In this document: positions 1-9,724 of the stretch, piece by piece | Layout: the number at the start of each line of letters is the position of its first letter | Numbering within the stretch: position 1 is the first letter of the stretch | From: Nocardioides pinisoli | GTDB lineage: Bacteria; Actinomycetota; Actinomycetes; Propionibacteriales; Nocardioidaceae | DNA length: 64,000 nt | Reading direction: 5' to 3' | NCBI RefSeq assembly: GCF_024199985.1 | Contig: NZ_JANARS010000001.1 | Location: 62,001 to 126,000, forward strand | The notes under the pieces: model-generated | Told to the model about the DNA's origin: nothing | The model's input: only the letters and a program-made list of their open reading frames with translations | Database searches by the model: none | Program-made: the position numbers and the translations under genes

Positions 1-644
1 CCCCCCGGATCAACGAGCTCGCGCCGGGGCTGACCGGCGGCTTCGTGCGCGAGGCGCTCAACCGTGCCATCGACGGCGTCGGACCGCTCGCCCCGGCAGC
101 GGCCGCCGCCGACAAGCAGCTGCGCGAGCAGCGGGGCAACGTCGAGCGGGCGATCCACGAGGTGATCGAGAACAACGTGCGCATCGCCGGCGCGCAGGGC
201 TTCGCCACCAACGTCGGCGGACTGGTCACGATGGCGGTGGCGATCCCCGCCAACGTGACGGGACTGGCGATCATCCAGTGCCGCATGGTCGCCGGCATCG
301 CGCACCTGCGCGGCCACGACCTGACCGACCCGCGGGTGCGCAACGCCGTGCTCGCCACCCTGCTCGGCGAGGAGCAGGTCCACGAGCTGGTGAAGAAGCG
401 CAAGCTGCCGAGCACGCCCATGGCGATCGCCACCGCACCGGTCCACGACCCCTCCATCGACGGCACCATCTCGGCGACCGTCGCGACCGACATCGTCGCG
501 CGGGTGGCCGGCAAGCGGCTGGCCACCACCGTGGCCCGTCGGATGCCGGTCGTCGGCGGCGTGGTCGGCATGGGCGCCGACGGCTTCATGACCTGGCGCA
601 TCGGCCGCTACGCCGACCGCGAGCTGCTGCCGCGACGGCGCTGA
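1..644 (+). CDS. EcsC family protein, 5'-truncated by window edge
   Basis: The reading frame is open from base 3, so the start lies outside the window; an internal GTG at 45 is unlikely to be the real start. The visible ~214 residues carry a glycine/alanine-rich hydrophobic stretch followed by IIQCRMVAGIAHLRGHDLTDPRVR. This arrangement (a helix, then a conserved small loop of the G-x-D-L-x-D-P type) is typical of EcsC-like proteins, which are membrane-associated and of poorly known function. The C-terminus is a second hydrophobic glycine-rich segment and a basic tail. No operon partner is visible downstream, because the next gene is a pseudogene on the other strand. The family call rests on pattern recognition only. 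Confidence 0.7.
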   Translation, partial: PRINELAPGLTGGFVREALNRAIDGVGPLAPAAAAADKQLREQRGNVERAIHEVIENNVRIAGAQGFATNVGGLVTMAVAIPANVTGLAIIQCRMVAGIAHLRGHDLTDPRVRNAVLATLLGEEQVHELVKKRKLPSTPMAIATAPVHDPSIDGTISATVATDIVARVAGKRLATTVARRMPVVGGVVGMGADGFMTWRIGRYADRELLPRRR

Positions 645-659
645 CCTCGACCGCGCGCC

Positions 660-1450
660 TCAGGAGAGCTTGTCCACCGCTGTGGTGAGGAACGTGTCGA
701 CGTCCGCGACGCTCACGACGGGCTGCACGTCCTACCCCATCACGATGTCGACCACCTGCAGCGTCATCAGGACCGGGCCCTCCCGAACCAGCACGTTGTG
801 GAGCAGCCAGGAGGCCCTGCCGCCGGCCTCCTCCATGGTCGTCAGCTCGGCGTACCGGTTGTCGCCGACCTCCGCGACGGTCATCGGCTCGACCGTGCCG
901 GGGCACTCCTCACCGGCGGGGAAGTCGCCCTCGCAGGCGCGCATCCCGTCGCGCAGCGCCTCGAAGGTCGCTGCCACCTCGTCCGGGTCCGCGGCCATCA
1001 GGAACTCCTGGACGAAGACCAGGTGGCCCTTTCGGTCGCCCGCGCGCATGTCGATGGGGTCGTCCTCGGACTGGTCGAGCTGCCGGAAGGCCTGCCAGCG
1101 CAACGCGTCGGCAGCGGACCGGGACTCCTCGCTGGCCGCTTCGCAGAACTGGATCCGCGGCAGCATCTTCTGCTGGGCCTCGGTCACCACGCCGTCCGTC
1201 GCGCCCCCCGCTGGTCCGGCGGGATGTTCACGGTCCAGGTGCCGGCGTAGTCGTCCGTCGTCACCAGGGCGCCGGCCAGCTGCTCAGGCGTCGGCACGGT
1301 GGACGCTGACGACGAGGACGGCTCGCCGGCCGGCGGGGACGGGTCCGTGCCCGTGCCGACGCCGTCGCAGCCCGCCAGCAGGACGATCGCCCCGGCCAGG
1401 GCGAGGGCGGACCGGATGTGTCCCCGGCGTGCGTGCGACGGGGTCGTCAT
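660..1450 (-). pseudogene. broken lipoprotein gene, paralogue of the gene at 62879-63643
   Basis: An ATG at 1450 preceded by GGGAGGTGAGG starts a lipoprotein signal peptide (hydrophobic core then LLAGC) and a Ser/Pro-rich linker. The frame then runs into TGA shortly after residues NIPPDQRG. Reading on in the -1 frame from a C6 run (1204-1209, G6 on the coding strand) restores full similarity to the intact copy at 62879-63643: PRIQFCEAASEESR, LRWQAFRQLDQSEDDPIDM, EVGDNRYAELT. Near the C-terminus the conserved Gln after VVDIVMG is a TAG, yet the frame continues to match (DVQPVVSVADVDTFLTTAVDKLS) up to a TGA at 660-662. The gene therefore has two independent lesions, a one-base loss and a CAG-to-TAG nonsense change. 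A sequencing error could explain the first but not easily both. Confidence 0.85.
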
Positions 1451-1660
1451 CGACCTCACCTCCCGAGGGCCCGCTCGGCCCCCGGGCAGGTGCCCTCGAT
1501 CCCACCCTAGGGAGCGGGGACGGATCGCGTCAGGGTCCAAGGTCACCAGGGTGGCGCCAGCTCGTCGTCGTACGCCGGATGACCGGGCGCCCGCGCCGGA
1601 CCGTCCACTGGAAGGGGCAGGCCGACACCTGGAGGGGGTTGCAACGGCCTCGAAGAGGCG

Positions 1661-1684
1661 GAGTCCCCGCTCGAGCGGGGGTTC
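1661..1684 (-). terminator. hairpin terminator after the sulfotransferase cluster
   Basis: A self-complementary core CCCCGCTCGAGCGGGG (1665-1680) is extended by G-C, A-T and two wobble pairs to a 24-nt hairpin. It lies just past the 3' end (1712) of the minus-strand sulfotransferase operon. The same core recurs at 49803-49830 downstream of another gene. There is no T-tract, as is usual for GC-rich actinobacterial terminators. Confidence 0.6.
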
Positions 1685-1711
1685 TGCGGCCGGGGGCAGC
1701 CCCTCCCCGGG

Positions 1712-2905
1712 TCAGCCCTTGCGGCCGCGCAGCCGCCGGTAGGCGTCGAGCGAGCCCCGGCCCGCGGGGCTGTTCTCCAGGGTCGTCACGACCTTGCGCC
1801 GGGCCCGGAAGGCGGTGGTCGCCCGGGCCCGCTCGAGCTCCTCGTGCGCCTCGCGCAGCTCGCGGTGGAGCCGCTCCTCGACGGCGCGCAGCCGGGCCCC
1901 CTCCACCAGGAGGGCGGTGATCGCGTCGAGGGCGGGGGGCAGCAGCTCGTCGGCCGTCGCGGCGTCAGGGTCGGCGAAGGGAACCGCGTCGGGACCCAGC
2001 AGGTCGTCGAGCGAGCCGACGACGTCGTACCCGCGCTGCGCGAGCACCTCGATCCAGCGCTGCGACAGCTCGCGGGCCCACGCGTGGTCGGCCGGCGCGA
2101 GGCCGAGGCGGGGCGAGGACGTGCTCCGCGAGAGCGTCTGGTGGGCCAGCGTCTCGCGGACCAGGGGGCGGTAGTCGGGCGGCGAGATCACCGAGGTCAC
2201 CCGCTCGTTGATGGTGCGCAGCAGCGAGGTCTCGGGCACGCCGAGGGACGGGTTCTCGCGCTCGGCGGTGAGGTCGAGCGGCAGCCCGTCGAGCCCGAAG
2301 GTCCGGGAGAACCGGCGCCACAGCTCGCCGCGGTCCGCGCCCGGCGGGGGCAGGGTCACCAGGTGCACGCGCTCGGGGGGCAGCGAGGAGCCCCACCGCT
2401 CGAGGATGTCGGGGATCTCCTGGACCGCCCAGAACCACGAGCCGATCCGGGAGTCGCGCGCCGGGTCGCGGATCGTGCGCAGGAACGCCGCGTAGGTGAT
2501 GTGGCTGCGGTGCTTGACGTTCTCCTGCCACTCGGCCGGGACCTGGCGCACCAGGTCGCGCACCGACAGCACGAGGTGGACCTCGGCGTCGCCGAGCGAG
2601 GCCAGCGCGCGCTCGACCTGGGTCGGGGTGGCCCGCGCGAAGATCTCGTGGCTGATGATCGCCGTGCCGTGCCACTCGCGGACCTCGGCGGCGAGCCGGT
2701 CCCACGCTCCGACGGCCTCGGTCTCGATGCCGCCCCACGGCAGGGTCATCAGGTCGAGCGCGGCGAGGAAGTGGGCGTCGAACCGGTCGGCGGGGTAGAG
2801 CAGGTCGTGCTCGCGCAGCACCTGCTGGTTGCGGAAGAGGACGTCCTGGAAGTAGGACGTGCCGGTCTTCGGGCAGCCCACGTGCAGCAGCACCCGCCTG
2901 CTCAC
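1712..2905 (-). CDS. sulfotransferase-like protein
   Basis: This 397-residue protein starts at GTG 2905, overlapping the stop of the upstream gene (GTGA). The N-terminus RVLLHVGCPKTGTSYFQ matches the 5'-phosphosulfate-binding loop of PAPS-dependent sulfotransferases, and around residue 110 HLVLSVRDLVRQVPAEW resembles the 3'-phosphate-binding Arg/Ser element. The C-terminal ~70 residues form a charged, probably coiled-coil tail (LRAVEERLHRELREAHEELERARA). It is clearly related to the gene at 4092-5180 over most of its length (shared ETSLLR-x2-N, WG-x4-LPPER, DVVG-x-LDDL). The acceptor is unknown; such genes often sulfate polysaccharides or glycolipids. It is the last gene of a three-gene operon and is followed by a hairpin at 1661-1684. 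Confidence 0.85.
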   Translation of the reverse strand: MSRRVLLHVGCPKTGTSYFQDVLFRNQQVLREHDLLYPADRFDAHFLAALDLMTLPWGGIETEAVGAWDRLAAEVREWHGTAIISHEIFARATPTQVERALASLGDAEVHLVLSVRDLVRQVPAEWQENVKHRSHITYAAFLRTIRDPARDSRIGSWFWAVQEIPDILERWGSSLPPERVHLVTLPPPGADRGELWRRFSRTFGLDGLPLDLTAERENPSLGVPETSLLRTINERVTSVISPPDYRPLVRETLAHQTLSRSTSSPRLGLAPADHAWARELSQRWIEVLAQRGYDVVGSLDDLLGPDAVPFADPDAATADELLPPALDAITALLVEGARLRAVEERLHRELREAHEELERARATTAFRARRKVVTTLENSPAGRGSLDAYRRLRGRKG

Positions 2906-4095
2906 CGTTGCACCATCCTCTCCCGGCCCGTGCGCCATCCCGGGTCGACGATCATCCGGATCGCCAGCTCCAGCACCTGTCGGTCGTCGGCGCCGCCGTG
3001 CCCGGACAGCCCGGTGGCGTCCGACGCGTGCGGCGCGAGGTCGGCGAGGTCGCCGACGACAGGGTAGCCAGCGCGCGTCAGGGCGCGGGTCATGCGCGCC
3101 GCGGACGACGCGACCCAGTCCTGCTCCGCCGCAGGTACGACGACGGGCGCGACGCCGCTGTCGGGCATCCGCTTCTGGAGCGTCCGCATCAGGGCCGGTC
3201 GCTCGCCGACCGGGACGCGGATCCCCACGACGGCGGCGATCCGACGCGCCAGCTCGGCCTGGTCGGCGCCCGGCACCCGGACCTCCGGCAGGCGTCGTAC
3301 GCCGACGTGCGGGGGCAGCTGGGCGAGGTCGGTCACGACCCGGACGTGGGGACGGCGTCCGCCCCAACGGCGGATCGAGTCGTCGAGGTCGACCCGGGCG
3401 GGCAGCTGGTCGCGCTCGCGCCAGAACCGCAGCCAGGCCGCCCACGGCTTGCTGCCGTGCTCGAAGCACCGCTGCGTCCACGTGTGGGCGAGCAGCTCGT
3501 CGATCGGACCGCCGACGGCCACGACGAAGGCCAGGGGACCCCCTTCGGGGCGGCCCCGGCCGAGCAGGTGCTCACGTGCGGCGGCGCCGACCAGCGGGTC
3601 GCCGACCAGCCGGAACCGGTGCCGCCACGGCCTCGGCACGCCGCGCCGCACGCGGTCCGGGCCGAGCGCGACCAGGTCGTCGGCGAGCAGCGTGCTCGCC
3701 ACCCGGAGCAGCTCGTGGGCGCTGACCGTGGCGGGGTCGACCGGCTGTGCGCCGAAGCCGCCCGTCGCGGCGCCCACCAGCGGCAGGTCGGCCTTGCCGC
3801 GGCCGGCAGCCGGCGCGGCGAGCACCCGGTCGGCGAGTCGAGTGCGCTCGCGGTCGTGGTCGCCACGGGGCTGCGCACCCGACTGCCGGGCCACGTTGAT
3901 GCGGCGCAGCAGCTCGAGCTGCTGGGCGCCGGGCAGCGCGCGACCGGACGGGGCTGGGGCGGTCGTCGCGTCGGTCCCCGGGCCGGTCGCTGCGTCGGTC
4001 CACGCCAGCCACGGCGTCGTACCGCCGGCGCGGAGGTGGGCGACCCAGCCGTGCACGGACTCCGCCGGACGGGCGGCGCTCGGGCGAGCGGTCAC
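2902..4095 (-). CDS. diverged sulfotransferase-like paralogue lacking the PAPS loop
   Basis: GTG 4095 overlaps the upstream stop and the stop overlaps the downstream start, so the gene is translationally coupled on both sides. No standard family is obvious. However, segments line up in order with its two neighbours: QLELLRRINVA with ETSLLRTINER, DSIRRWGGRRPHVRVVT with DILERWGSSLPPERVHLVT, VPGADQAELARRIAAVVGI with PPGADRGELWRRFSRTFGL, and the C-terminal AGYPVVGDLADLAP with RGYDVVGSLDDLLG. The N-terminal PKTGT loop is absent; the protein begins with an unrelated Ala/Pro/Thr-rich stretch. I infer a paralogue that has lost cofactor binding, or a partner subunit. It has the same length as the downstream gene (397 residues), which may be chance. 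Confidence 0.6.
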   Translation of the reverse strand: MTARPSAARPAESVHGWVAHLRAGGTTPWLAWTDAATGPGTDATTAPAPSGRALPGAQQLELLRRINVARQSGAQPRGDHDRERTRLADRVLAAPAAGRGKADLPLVGAATGGFGAQPVDPATVSAHELLRVASTLLADDLVALGPDRVRRGVPRPWRHRFRLVGDPLVGAAAREHLLGRGRPEGGPLAFVVAVGGPIDELLAHTWTQRCFEHGSKPWAAWLRFWRERDQLPARVDLDDSIRRWGGRRPHVRVVTDLAQLPPHVGVRRLPEVRVPGADQAELARRIAAVVGIRVPVGERPALMRTLQKRMPDSGVAPVVVPAAEQDWVASSAARMTRALTRAGYPVVGDLADLAPHASDATGLSGHGGADDRQVLELAIRMIVDPGWRTGRERMVQR

Positions 4096-5180
4096 CGGTC
4101 CCGCAGCCGACGTGCTCTGTCGCGGAGCCGTCCACCGACCCGGTCGGTCGCGGCCCGGCTGGCAGCCTCCTGCGTCATCGTCGACAGTGCGTCGAGCGCG
4201 GCGCCGAGCTCGAGCTTGGCGCGCACCCGGTCCGGGTCCTTCCACTTCGCGTCCTCGGCCGGTCGGCGCGGCCGCAGGTCGTCCACGTCACCGACGACGT
4301 CGACCCCGCTGCGCTTGATCCAGTCGATCCAGACCTCGCCCTGCTGCTCGGCGAAGTCGAAGCGGTGGGGTGGCAGCCGGACCGGTACGGCGTCGCGGGC
4401 CACCAGCACCTCCTGGGCGAGCAGCTCGCGGATGAGCGCGTCGTAGACAGGTTCGCGCCACACGCCGAGCTCGAGGCGACGGTTGAGCTTGCGCAGCAGC
4501 GACGTCTCGGCGATCCCCAGGGAGCGGTTGTCGCGCTCGGAGTCCAGCGGCGCCCACGCGGGGTCGATGCGGAAGGCGCGGCAGAAGCGCAGCCACAGCT
4601 CGTCGCCGTTGGGTCCCCGGTCGTGGGGCACCGTCACGACGTGGATGCGCTCGGGTGGGAGCTTGGCGCCCCAGGCGGAGAGGACCTCGGGCAGGTCGAA
4701 GGCCTGCCGGAAGAAGAAGGACGAGCCGCCCTCGTAGCGGTCGAGGAAGCGCCGGAAGGGCCACTTGCGCCCCTGCTTGATCGACTCCTGCCACGCCGCT
4801 GGCAGCTGCCGCCCGAGGTCGCGGGCGGAGTAGACGATGTGCACCTCGTGGTCGGCGAGGTCGTTGAGCGCCTTGGCGATCTTGTCGGGCTTGGCGCCCG
4901 CGAGGATCTCGTGGCTGATCACCACGTTGTCCGTGGCGCGGTCGACCCGCCGGACCATCGCGTCCCAGGCGCCCCGGGCGTGGCCGGGGCGACCGCCCCA
5001 GTCCTGGTCGAGGAGGTCGAGGGCCGCCCGGAAGTGGAAGATGTCGGACCGGCCGCCGCGAGGGCTGGGGATCGTCACGCCGTGGCGCGCCAACGCCGTG
5101 GCGTTGAGCCGGAGCCGGTCCTGCAGGTAGGTGGTGCCGGTCTTGGGGGCGCCGATGTGGAGGTGGACGACGCGGCTCAT
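4092..5180 (-). CDS. sulfotransferase-like protein
   Basis: This 362-residue protein has its ATG at 5180. The N-terminal VVHLHIGAPKTGTTYLQDRL is a good 5'-PSB loop, and HIVYSARDLGRQLPAAW in the second quarter matches the 3'-PB element of sulfotransferases. It shares NVVISHEILAGA, WGAKLPPERIHVVTVP, ETSLLRKLNRRLE and DVVGDVDDL with the gene at 1712-2905, so the two are paralogues. It is the first gene of the three-gene cluster, with no gene immediately upstream on this strand within 80 bases. No signal peptide or membrane segment is seen, which implies a cytoplasmic enzyme using PAPS. The sulfate acceptor cannot be inferred. Confidence 0.85.
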   Translation of the reverse strand: MSRVVHLHIGAPKTGTTYLQDRLRLNATALARHGVTIPSPRGGRSDIFHFRAALDLLDQDWGGRPGHARGAWDAMVRRVDRATDNVVISHEILAGAKPDKIAKALNDLADHEVHIVYSARDLGRQLPAAWQESIKQGRKWPFRRFLDRYEGGSSFFFRQAFDLPEVLSAWGAKLPPERIHVVTVPHDRGPNGDELWLRFCRAFRIDPAWAPLDSERDNRSLGIAETSLLRKLNRRLELGVWREPVYDALIRELLAQEVLVARDAVPVRLPPHRFDFAEQQGEVWIDWIKRSGVDVVGDVDDLRPRRPAEDAKWKDPDRVRAKLELGAALDALSTMTQEAASRAATDRVGGRLRDRARRLRDR

Positions 5181-5260
5181 GGCGCTGATTGTGCCCGAGT
5201 GGGGTGGTCCACCGGGAAGTGGCTGGCCCACGACCTCCCGGACGACCGGTTCCCGGTGGA

Positions 5261-6178
5261 CTACCCCGCCGATCCGAGGGCGCGTACGACGGCGCTGGGG
5301 CTGGGCCGGCCGAGCTGGGCGGCCATCCACGTGCTGGTCGCCACCACCGCGTCGAGGTCGACCCCGTGCTCGATCCCGAGACCGGTCAGCATCCACACCA
5401 GGTCCTCGGTGGCGAGGTTGCCGGTGGCCGACTTGGCGTAGGGGCAGCCACCGAGGCCGCCGGCGCTCGCGTCGAAGGTGGTGATGCCGGCCTGCAGCGC
5501 GGAGAAGGTGTTGGCGAGCGCCTGGCCGTAGGTGTCGTGGAAGTGCATCGCGAGCCGGTCGGTGCCCACGCCCGCCTCGGCGAAGGCGGCGACGAGCGCC
5601 GTCACGTGACCGGCGGTGGCCACGCCGATGGTGTCGCCGAGGCTGAGCTGGCCGGCCCCGAGGTCGAGCAGCCGGGTGCCGGCGGTGACGACCTGCTCGA
5701 TCGGCACGGCGCCCTCCCACGGGTCGCCGAAGCACATCGAGACGTAGGCCCGCACGTCCAGCCCGGCCTCGCGGGCGCGGGCGACGGTCGGCTCGAACAT
5801 CGCGAACTGCTCGTCGAAGGTGCGGTTGAGGTTCTTGGTCGCGAACGTCTCCGTCGCGCTGCCGAAGATCGCGACGTGGCGCAGGCCCAGCTCGAGGGCC
5901 CGGTCGAGGCCGCGCTCGTTGGGCACGAGCACCGGGAGGTCGCGGCCCTCGTCGCCGAGCTCGGTCATCAGCTCGGCGGCGTCCGCGAGCTGCGGCACCC
6001 AGCGCGGGTGCACGAAGCTGGTCGCCTCCACGATCGGCAGGCCGGCGGCCACGAGGCGTCGTACGAACTCGGCCTTGACCGCGACCGGCACGATCGCCTG
6101 CTCGTTCTGCAGGCCGTCGCGGGGACCGACCTCGTAGATCGTCACCCGCTCGGGGAGGCCGTCGGCGCGGACGGTCAT
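5261..6178 (-). CDS. mvaB: hydroxymethylglutaryl-CoA lyase
   Basis: This enzyme cleaves HMG-CoA to acetoacetate and acetyl-CoA, the last step of leucine degradation. The 305-residue TIM-barrel protein shows the family hallmarks: EVGPRDGLQNE at about residue 16, SFVHPRWVPQLAD, the metal-binding HFHDTYGQALAN, and GGLGGCPYAKSATGNLATED with the active-site cysteine. ATG 6178 is 7 bases after the stop of the carboxylase alpha gene, so it is the third gene of that operon. Its presence makes methylcrotonyl-CoA the most likely substrate of the carboxylase upstream. A close relative, homocitrate synthase, is less likely given the GGLGGCPYAKSATGN signature. Confidence 0.95.
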   Translation of the reverse strand: MTVRADGLPERVTIYEVGPRDGLQNEQAIVPVAVKAEFVRRLVAAGLPIVEATSFVHPRWVPQLADAAELMTELGDEGRDLPVLVPNERGLDRALELGLRHVAIFGSATETFATKNLNRTFDEQFAMFEPTVARAREAGLDVRAYVSMCFGDPWEGAVPIEQVVTAGTRLLDLGAGQLSLGDTIGVATAGHVTALVAAFAEAGVGTDRLAMHFHDTYGQALANTFSALQAGITTFDASAGGLGGCPYAKSATGNLATEDLVWMLTGLGIEHGVDLDAVVATSTWMAAQLGRPSPSAVVRALGSAG

Positions 6179-6185
6179 CGGGAGG

Positions 6186-8129
6186 TCAGGCACCGGAGGC
6201 CTCCACCACGAACAGCACGGCACCGAGCTTGACCAGGTCGCCGGTGATCGCACCGACGGTGGTGACCGTGCCGGCGAAGGGCGCCTTGAGCGCGAGCTCC
6301 ATCTTCATCGCCTCCATCACCCCCAGCGTCTCACCCTCCGCCACGTCGTGACCCTCCGCGACGTTGACCGCGAGCACCGTGCCGGGCATCGGCGCGAGCA
6401 GCGTGCCGTCGCCGGCGGCGACCGCGTGGTCGCCGAACGGGTCGGGCCGCTCCCAGGCCCACCGCTGTCCGCGGTGCACCACGTCGACGAGGTCGCGCTG
6501 CACGTTGAGCACCGCGTGCTCGGCGACGCCGTCGACGAGGAGGTGGACGGTGTGGTCGGCGGCGGAGACCAGGCGGACGTCGTGGGTGGTGCCGCCGTGC
6601 GTGACCTGGCCGCGGTGCCGGTCGACGACCACCAGGTCGTCGCCGAGGACGACCGTGTCGGGCGCGGGGTCGGCGCCCATCCGCCAGCCGTCGGCCCGCC
6701 AGGGGCGCGGCGTGACGCCCGGCTCCGGCATGGTGTCGAGCAGCACCTCGGTCCACGCCGCGAACACGCGGGCCAGCGTCGGGTCGGGCGCCGGGACGTC
6801 GTGGCGGTCCAGCCAGGCGGTGTCGATCGTCGCGTCGCGGAACTCCGCCGAGGACGCCAGGGCGCGCAGGAAGCCGGTGTTGGTGGTGATGCCGAGGATG
6901 GCGGTCTCGCCGAGCGCGTCCGCCAGGGCGTCGACGGCCTCGGCACGGGTCGGCGCCCAGGCGATGACCTTGCCGAGCATCGGGTCGTAGGAGGTGGAGA
7001 CCTCCTGCTCCGGCTCGAGCGCGTGGTCGACGCGGACACCGTCCCCGGAGCCCCACCTGACGATCGAGGTACGGCCCGCCTGGGGGAGGAAGCCGTGGAA
7101 GGAGTCCTCGGCATACACGCGGGCCTCGATCGCGTGGCCCTCGAGCGTGATCGCGTCCTGGGCCATCGGCAGCGGCTCGCCGGTCGCGACGCGGAGCTGC
7201 AGCTCGACGAGGTCGACGCGCTCGCTCCCGTCGTCGGACCGCACGCGCACGACCTCCTCGGTGACCGGGTGCTCGACCTGGAGGCGGGTGTTCATCTCGA
7301 GGAAGTAGAACTCACCGGTGTCGTTGTCGAGCAGGAACTCCACGGTGCCGGCGCCGGTGTAGCCGCACTGCTGCGCCAGGGCCACGGCGGACGAGGTGAT
7401 CGCCGCGCGCTGCTCGTCGCTGATCGTCGGGGCCGGCGCCTCCTCGAGCACCTTCTGGTGGCGCCGCTGGGTGGAGCAGTCGCGCTCGAAGAAGTGCAGC
7501 ACCGTGCCGTGGGTGTCGCCCATGACCTGCACCTCGATGTGCCGGCCGGACTCGACGTACTTCTCCACCAGGATCGTGTCGTCGCCGAAGGACGAGCGGG
7601 CCTCGCGCTGCGCGGAGGCGAACGCCTCGTCGTAGTCACCGGCGCTGCGCACCACGCGCATGCCCTTGCCGCCCCCGCCGGCGGCCGCCTTGACCAGCAC
7701 GGGGTAGGCGAAGCTGGCCGGGTCGGTGGCGTCGGGACCGGTGAGGGCGTACGACGGCACGACCGGCACGCCTGCCGCGAGCGCGACCTCCCGGGCTGCG
7801 TCCTTGCGGCCCATCGCGTCCATGACGTCGGCCGACGGGCCGACGAGCGTGATGCCGGCGTCGGCCAGCGCGCGGGCGAAGGGCGCCCGCTCGGACAGGA
7901 AGCCGTAGCCGGGGTGCACGAACCCCGCGCCGGCCTCCCGCGCCGCTCCGACGACCGCGTCGATGTCGAGGTAGGACGCCACCCGCACCGCCCGGTCGGC
8001 CGCCCGCACGTGCGGTGCCGCGGCGTCGAGGTCGGTGTGGATCGCGACGCATCCCCAGCCGAGGCGGCGCGCCGTGCGCATGACCCGCAGGGCGATCTCG
8101 CCGCGGTTGGCGATCAAGAGGGTGTTCAT
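6186..8129 (-). CDS. acyl-CoA carboxylase alpha subunit (biotin carboxylase + BCCP)
   Basis: This 647-residue protein starts at ATG 8129. The N-terminal biotin carboxylase domain has LLIANRGEIALRVMRTARRLG, the glycine-rich ATP-grasp loop KAAAGGGGKGMR, the ERDCSTQRRHQKVLEEAP segment and EMNTRLQVEHPVTE. The C-terminal ~75 residues form the biotinyl domain with EAMKMEL, whose Lys is biotinylated. It carboxylates biotin and passes it to the beta subunit encoded just upstream (stop and start 5 bases apart). With HMG-CoA lyase downstream it fits 3-methylcrotonyl-CoA carboxylase, though propionyl- or acetyl-CoA specificity cannot be excluded from sequence alone. Confidence 0.93.
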   Translation of the reverse strand: MNTLLIANRGEIALRVMRTARRLGWGCVAIHTDLDAAAPHVRAADRAVRVASYLDIDAVVGAAREAGAGFVHPGYGFLSERAPFARALADAGITLVGPSADVMDAMGRKDAAREVALAAGVPVVPSYALTGPDATDPASFAYPVLVKAAAGGGGKGMRVVRSAGDYDEAFASAQREARSSFGDDTILVEKYVESGRHIEVQVMGDTHGTVLHFFERDCSTQRRHQKVLEEAPAPTISDEQRAAITSSAVALAQQCGYTGAGTVEFLLDNDTGEFYFLEMNTRLQVEHPVTEEVVRVRSDDGSERVDLVELQLRVATGEPLPMAQDAITLEGHAIEARVYAEDSFHGFLPQAGRTSIVRWGSGDGVRVDHALEPEQEVSTSYDPMLGKVIAWAPTRAEAVDALADALGETAILGITTNTGFLRALASSAEFRDATIDTAWLDRHDVPAPDPTLARVFAAWTEVLLDTMPEPGVTPRPWRADGWRMGADPAPDTVVLGDDLVVVDRHRGQVTHGGTTHDVRLVSAADHTVHLLVDGVAEHAVLNVQRDLVDVVHRGQRWAWERPDPFGDHAVAAGDGTLLAPMPGTVLAVNVAEGHDVAEGETLGVMEAMKMELALKAPFAGTVTTVGAITGDLVKLGAVLFVVEASGA

Positions 8130-8134
8130 GTGCC

Positions 8135-9718
8135 TCACATCCTGAAGATGCCGTAGCGGGGTTCGGGGATCGGGGCGTACGACGTCGCCGCCAGCGCCAT
8201 GCCCAGCACGCGGCGCGTGTCGGCGGGGTCGATGACGCCGTCGTCCCACAGCCGGGCGCTGGCGTAGTAGGGCGAGCCCTGGGTCTCGTACTGCTCGCGG
8301 ATCGGGGCCTTGAACGCCTCGACGGCGGCCTCGTCCTCGAGGTCGGTGCGGACGGTCGCGAGCACCGAGGCGGCCTGCTCGCCGCCCATCACCGAGATGC
8401 GAGCGTTGGGCCACATCCACAGGAATCGCGGGTCGTAGGCCCGTCCGCACATGCCGTAGTTGCCGGCGCCGAACGACCCGCCGATGACGACGGTGAACTT
8501 CGGCACGACGCTGCACGCGACCGCGGTGACCAGCTTGGCGCCGTCGCGGGCGATGCCCTTGTTCTCGTACTCGCGGCCGACCATGAAGCCGGTGATGTTC
8601 TGCAGGAAGACCAGCGGGATGCCGCGCTGGTTGCACAGCTCGATGAAGTGCGCGCCCTTGAGCGCCGACTCGCTGAACAGGATGCCGTTGTTGGCGACGA
8701 TCCCGACCTCGTAGCCGTCGATCCGGGCGAACCCGCACACCAGCGTGTCGCCGTAGAGCTTCTTGAACTCGTGGAACCTGCTGCCGTCGACCAGCCGACG
8801 GATCACCTCGCGGACGTCGTAGGGGGTGCGGGTGTCGGTGGGCACGACGTCGTAGAGCGACTCCGCCGGCTCGTGGGGCTCCTCGACCTCGGCGCGCGGC
8901 AACCGGGCCGGGGTCGCGGCCGGCAGCGTGTCGACGATCGAGCGGACGATCGCCAGCGCGTGGGCGTCGTCCTCGGCGAGGTGGTCGACCACGCCTGACG
9001 TGCGCGCGTGGACGTCGCCGCCGCCGAGGTCCTCGGCCGACACGACCTCGCCGGTCGCGGCCTTCACCAGTGGCGGGCCGCCGAGGAAGATCGTGCCCTG
9101 GTTGCGCACGATGACCGTCTCGTCCGACATCGCCGGGACGTAGGCGCCGCCCGCGGTGCAGGAGCCCATCACGCTGGCGATCTGCGGGATCCCGGCCGCG
9201 GAAAGGTTGGCCTGGTTGAAGAAGATCCGGCCGAAGTGCTCGCGGTCGGGGAACACCTCGTCCTGCATCGGCAGGAAGGCGCCGCCGGAGTCGACGAGGT
9301 AGATGCACGGCAGCCGGTTCTCCGCGGCGATCGTCTGCGCACGCAGGTGCTTCTTGACCGTCATCGGGTAGTAGGTGCCGCCCTTGACCGTGGCGTCGTT
9401 GGCGACGACGACGCACTCACGCCCCGACACCCGGCCGATGCCCGCGACCACCCCGGCGGACGGCACGGCGTAGTCGTCGCCCCTGCCGCCGTCGTACATC
9501 CCGTAGGCGGCCAGCGGCGCCAGCTCCAGGAACGGGCTGCCCGGGTCGAGCAACCGGTCGACCCGGTCGCGGGCCAGCAGCTTGCCGCGGTCGGTGTGCT
9601 TCTTGCGCGCGCTCTCCGAGCCGCCCTGCCGCACGCGCGCCAGCCGGGCACGCAGGTCGTCGACGAGCTCGCGCATGGTGGGGGCCGCCCCTGCCGTCGG
9701 GGTCTGTGACTCGGACAC
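8135..9718 (-). CDS. acyl-CoA carboxylase beta subunit (carboxyltransferase)
   Basis: This 527-residue carboxyltransferase has tandem crotonase-fold halves. Motifs include [36 protein letters not shown] in the first half, and [18 protein letters not shown] plus [27 protein letters not shown] in the second, which are characteristic of methylcrotonyl-CoA carboxylase beta. I chose GTG 9718: a TAACCT -10 box lies 6 bases upstream, consistent with a leaderless mRNA, and the operator at 9725-9744 covers that box. It is the first gene of the beta-alpha-lyase operon, which degrades leucine-derived 3-methylcrotonyl-CoA. An in-frame ATG at 9676 is a weaker alternative start. Confidence 0.93.
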   Translation of the reverse strand: MSESQTPTAGAAPTMRELVDDLRARLARVRQGGSESARKKHTDRGKLLARDRVDRLLDPGSPFLELAPLAAYGMYDGGRGDDYAVPSAGVVAGIGRVSGRECVVVANDATVKGGTYYPMTVKKHLRAQTIAAENRLPCIYLVDSGGAFLPMQDEVFPDREHFGRIFFNQANLSAAGIPQIASVMGSCTAGGAYVPAMSDETVIVRNQGTIFLGGPPLVKAATGEVVSAEDLGGGDVHARTSGVVDHLAEDDAHALAIVRSIVDTLPAATPARLPRAEVEEPHEPAESLYDVVPTDTRTPYDVREVIRRLVDGSRFHEFKKLYGDTLVCGFARIDGYEVGIVANNGILFSESALKGAHFIELCNQRGIPLVFLQNITGFMVGREYENKGIARDGAKLVTAVACSVVPKFTVVIGGSFGAGNYGMCGRAYDPRFLWMWPNARISVMGGEQAASVLATVRTDLEDEAAVEAFKAPIREQYETQGSPYYASARLWDDGVIDPADTRRVLGMALAATSYAPIPEPRYGIFRM

Positions 9719-9724
9719 CCGGTC

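Noticed and set aside
733..735. TAG in the first lipoprotein as a recoded codon
   Set aside because: No amber-recoding machinery or signal is seen, a frameshift also disrupts the gene, and the intact paralogue has Gln there.
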